64,000 nucleotides of DNA, taken from NCBI RefSeq assembly GCF_902497745.1, contig NZ_CABVHJ010000006.1:186001-250000 (forward strand), written 5' to 3'. Shown here piece by piece: positions 63,027-64,000 of this stretch (its first letter is position 1; every line of letters begins with the position of its first letter). A program made the position numbers and the translations under genes. The notes below the pieces were generated by a model that was not told the origin of the DNA, did no database searches, and saw only the letters and a program-made list of their open reading frames with translations. This stretch comes from Pseudomonas fluorescens. GTDB lineage: Bacteria; Pseudomonadota; Gammaproteobacteria; Pseudomonadales; Pseudomonadaceae.

Positions 63027-63923
63027 TCAGCTCAGCACATAGTCCACTGGCTTCAGCGCCGGCGGTACGTCTGCGCCGAGTTCGCTGAGGATGTCACGTT
63101 CGATGGTGCGTACCAGTGCATCGGTCGGCAGGTCGTTTTCATCGCGGCCGAAGGGATCTTCCAGCTCATCGGCAATCGCATCCAGGCCAAAAAACGTGTA
63201 GCTGACAATCGCCGTGAACAGCGGCGTCAGCCAGCCCAGCGGTTCGGCCATGGCGAACGGCAGCAGGATGCAGAACAGATAAATCGTCCGGTGCAACAGC
63301 AGTGTGTAGGGAAATGGCAGTGGCGTTGTTTTGATCCGCTCACACACCGCTTGCGCCTGGGTCAGGCTGGTCAGGTGATTGGCCAGCAGCATGTAGCGCC
63401 ACTCAGTCAGTTCACCGTTCTGATGCAGATCGGAACACTGCTGGCCGACCGTTTGCAGAATGCGCCCACTGTAGTCCGGCGTCTGTGGATCGGGTTTCGG
63501 CATGATCCATTGGCTGCTCGCATCGGCCTCGCTTTCCTTGCGCAATCGCGCGTTCAACGCATGGGCAAAGCCGCACAGGTTGAGCAACAACGGCTTGCGC
63601 TCAGCCGATTCACGGATCACATGGGTTTCACGAATCACCGAGCGAATATGCACGATCACCTCGCCCCAGGCCTTGCGCGCCTCATACCAGCGGTCATAAC
63701 AGGCGTTGTTGCGAAAATTCATGAAGATCGACAGCGACAAACCGAGCAAGGTAAACGGCGTGGCGTTGACCTTGGTGAAGTTGCTCGGATGGAGGATTTC
63801 CACCAGCACGATAGCCGAAGCGAGCAGGGTGACCATCAACGTGCGCATGGCGATGCGCTTGGCGATCGAACCCTTGAGGGTGAAGAGAATGGCGAACTGG
63901 TTGACCTTGGGTCTGATGATCAT
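63027..63923 (-). CDS. Bestrophin-family ion channel protein (UPF0187)
   Basis: A 298-residue membrane protein of the bacterial bestrophin family (YneE-like). Signatures: FTLLGLSLSIFMNFRNNACY followed by DRWYEARKAWGEVIVHIRSV, and a C-terminal FFGLDAIADELEDPFGRDEN, the acidic cluster typical of bestrophins. Four hydrophobic segments are visible. Bacterial members conduct cations such as sodium. The gene stands alone, read toward the moeA side. Confidence 0.92.
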   Translation of the reverse strand: MIIRPKVNQFAILFTLKGSIAKRIAMRTLMVTLLASAIVLVEILHPSNFTKVNATPFTLLGLSLSIFMNFRNNACYDRWYEARKAWGEVIVHIRSVIRETHVIRESAERKPLLLNLCGFAHALNARLRKESEADASSQWIMPKPDPQTPDYSGRILQTVGQQCSDLHQNGELTEWRYMLLANHLTSLTQAQAVCERIKTTPLPFPYTLLLHRTIYLFCILLPFAMAEPLGWLTPLFTAIVSYTFFGLDAIADELEDPFGRDENDLPTDALVRTIERDILSELGADVPPALKPVDYVLS

Positions 63924-64000
63924 GCTGTGCGGTTCCGATAACCCTTGGAAGGGGCGGTCTAGCCGCCCGTCATGTTCATGAAGCGCACGACCTGAACATC
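63924..64000. other. Right edge
   Basis: 77 bases upstream of the bestrophin gene with no visible gene start. Its promoter region may be here. Confidence 0.4.

Overview
The window is chromosomal DNA of a Pseudomonas, most likely of the P. fluorescens group (koreensis / Pf0-1-like). This is inferred from the high GC, the gene families (OprD porin, Pau/Puu polyamine cluster, PaoABC, many LysR regulators) and the abundant short palindromic repeats built on TGTGGGAGCGAGC-TGCTCGCGAA. No rRNA, tRNA, CRISPR array, transposase, integrase or prophage gene was found. About 61 genes are supported, mostly metabolic and transport genes, densely packed, with repeats in the larger gaps.

Layout. 0.3-6.8 kb: OprD-type porin, an MFS/HlyD efflux pair, CopC-CopD copper proteins, a TetR regulator. 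7-15 kb: the reductive pyrimidine degradation set, PreA-PreT (dihydropyrimidine dehydrogenase), dihydropyrimidinase, an NCS1 nucleobase transporter and an N-carbamoyl-beta-alanine amidase. Two strong palindromes lie in the divergent control region. 15-20 kb: a DHH phosphoesterase-like protein, CAP-domain protein, alpha/beta hydrolase, Tat-exported aldo/keto reductase, and a divergent LysR/cupin pair. 20.5-26.4 kb: periplasmic molybdenum aldehyde oxidoreductase PaoABC and a lactate permease. 26.6-31 kb: small lipoproteins and hypotheticals, a DUF1428 protein, ThpR, and a candidate sRNA.

31.3-42.6 kb: a putrescine import and catabolism locus. It has the PotGHIF ABC transporter, gamma-glutamyl-GABA hydrolase, gamma-glutamylputrescine synthetase, aldehyde dehydrogenase, gamma-glutamylputrescine oxidase and a PuuR/PauR-type regulator. 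Together they take putrescine to GABA through gamma-glutamylated intermediates. A second synthetase and oxidase pair lies at 52.6-55.4 kb.

42.6-49.4 kb is the most accessory part. It holds an AT-rich foreign-looking gene for a two-part GT8 glycosyltransferase, a small DUF-type protein behind a strongly structured leader RNA, small secreted proteins, an HD hydrolase and an AbrB-family membrane protein. 49.7-57.2 kb: quinone reductase/LysR pair, DeoR regulator, the second gamma-glutamylation pair and a ChrA chromate transporter. 57.5-62.8 kb: molybdenum cofactor genes (fdhD-moaC-moaD-moaE, divergent LysR, moaB-moeA), which can serve the PaoABC enzyme in the same window. The window ends with a bestrophin-family channel.

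The most unusual items are the structured leader RNA at about 45.23-45.40 kb, the candidate sRNA at about 31.07-31.18 kb, a long mosaic palindromic repeat family (six loci), matching inverted operator-like sites beside several regulators, the AT-rich GT8 gene, and two micro-ORFs of 22 and 29 codons. Functions are assigned by recognising family motifs by eye; no database search was run.
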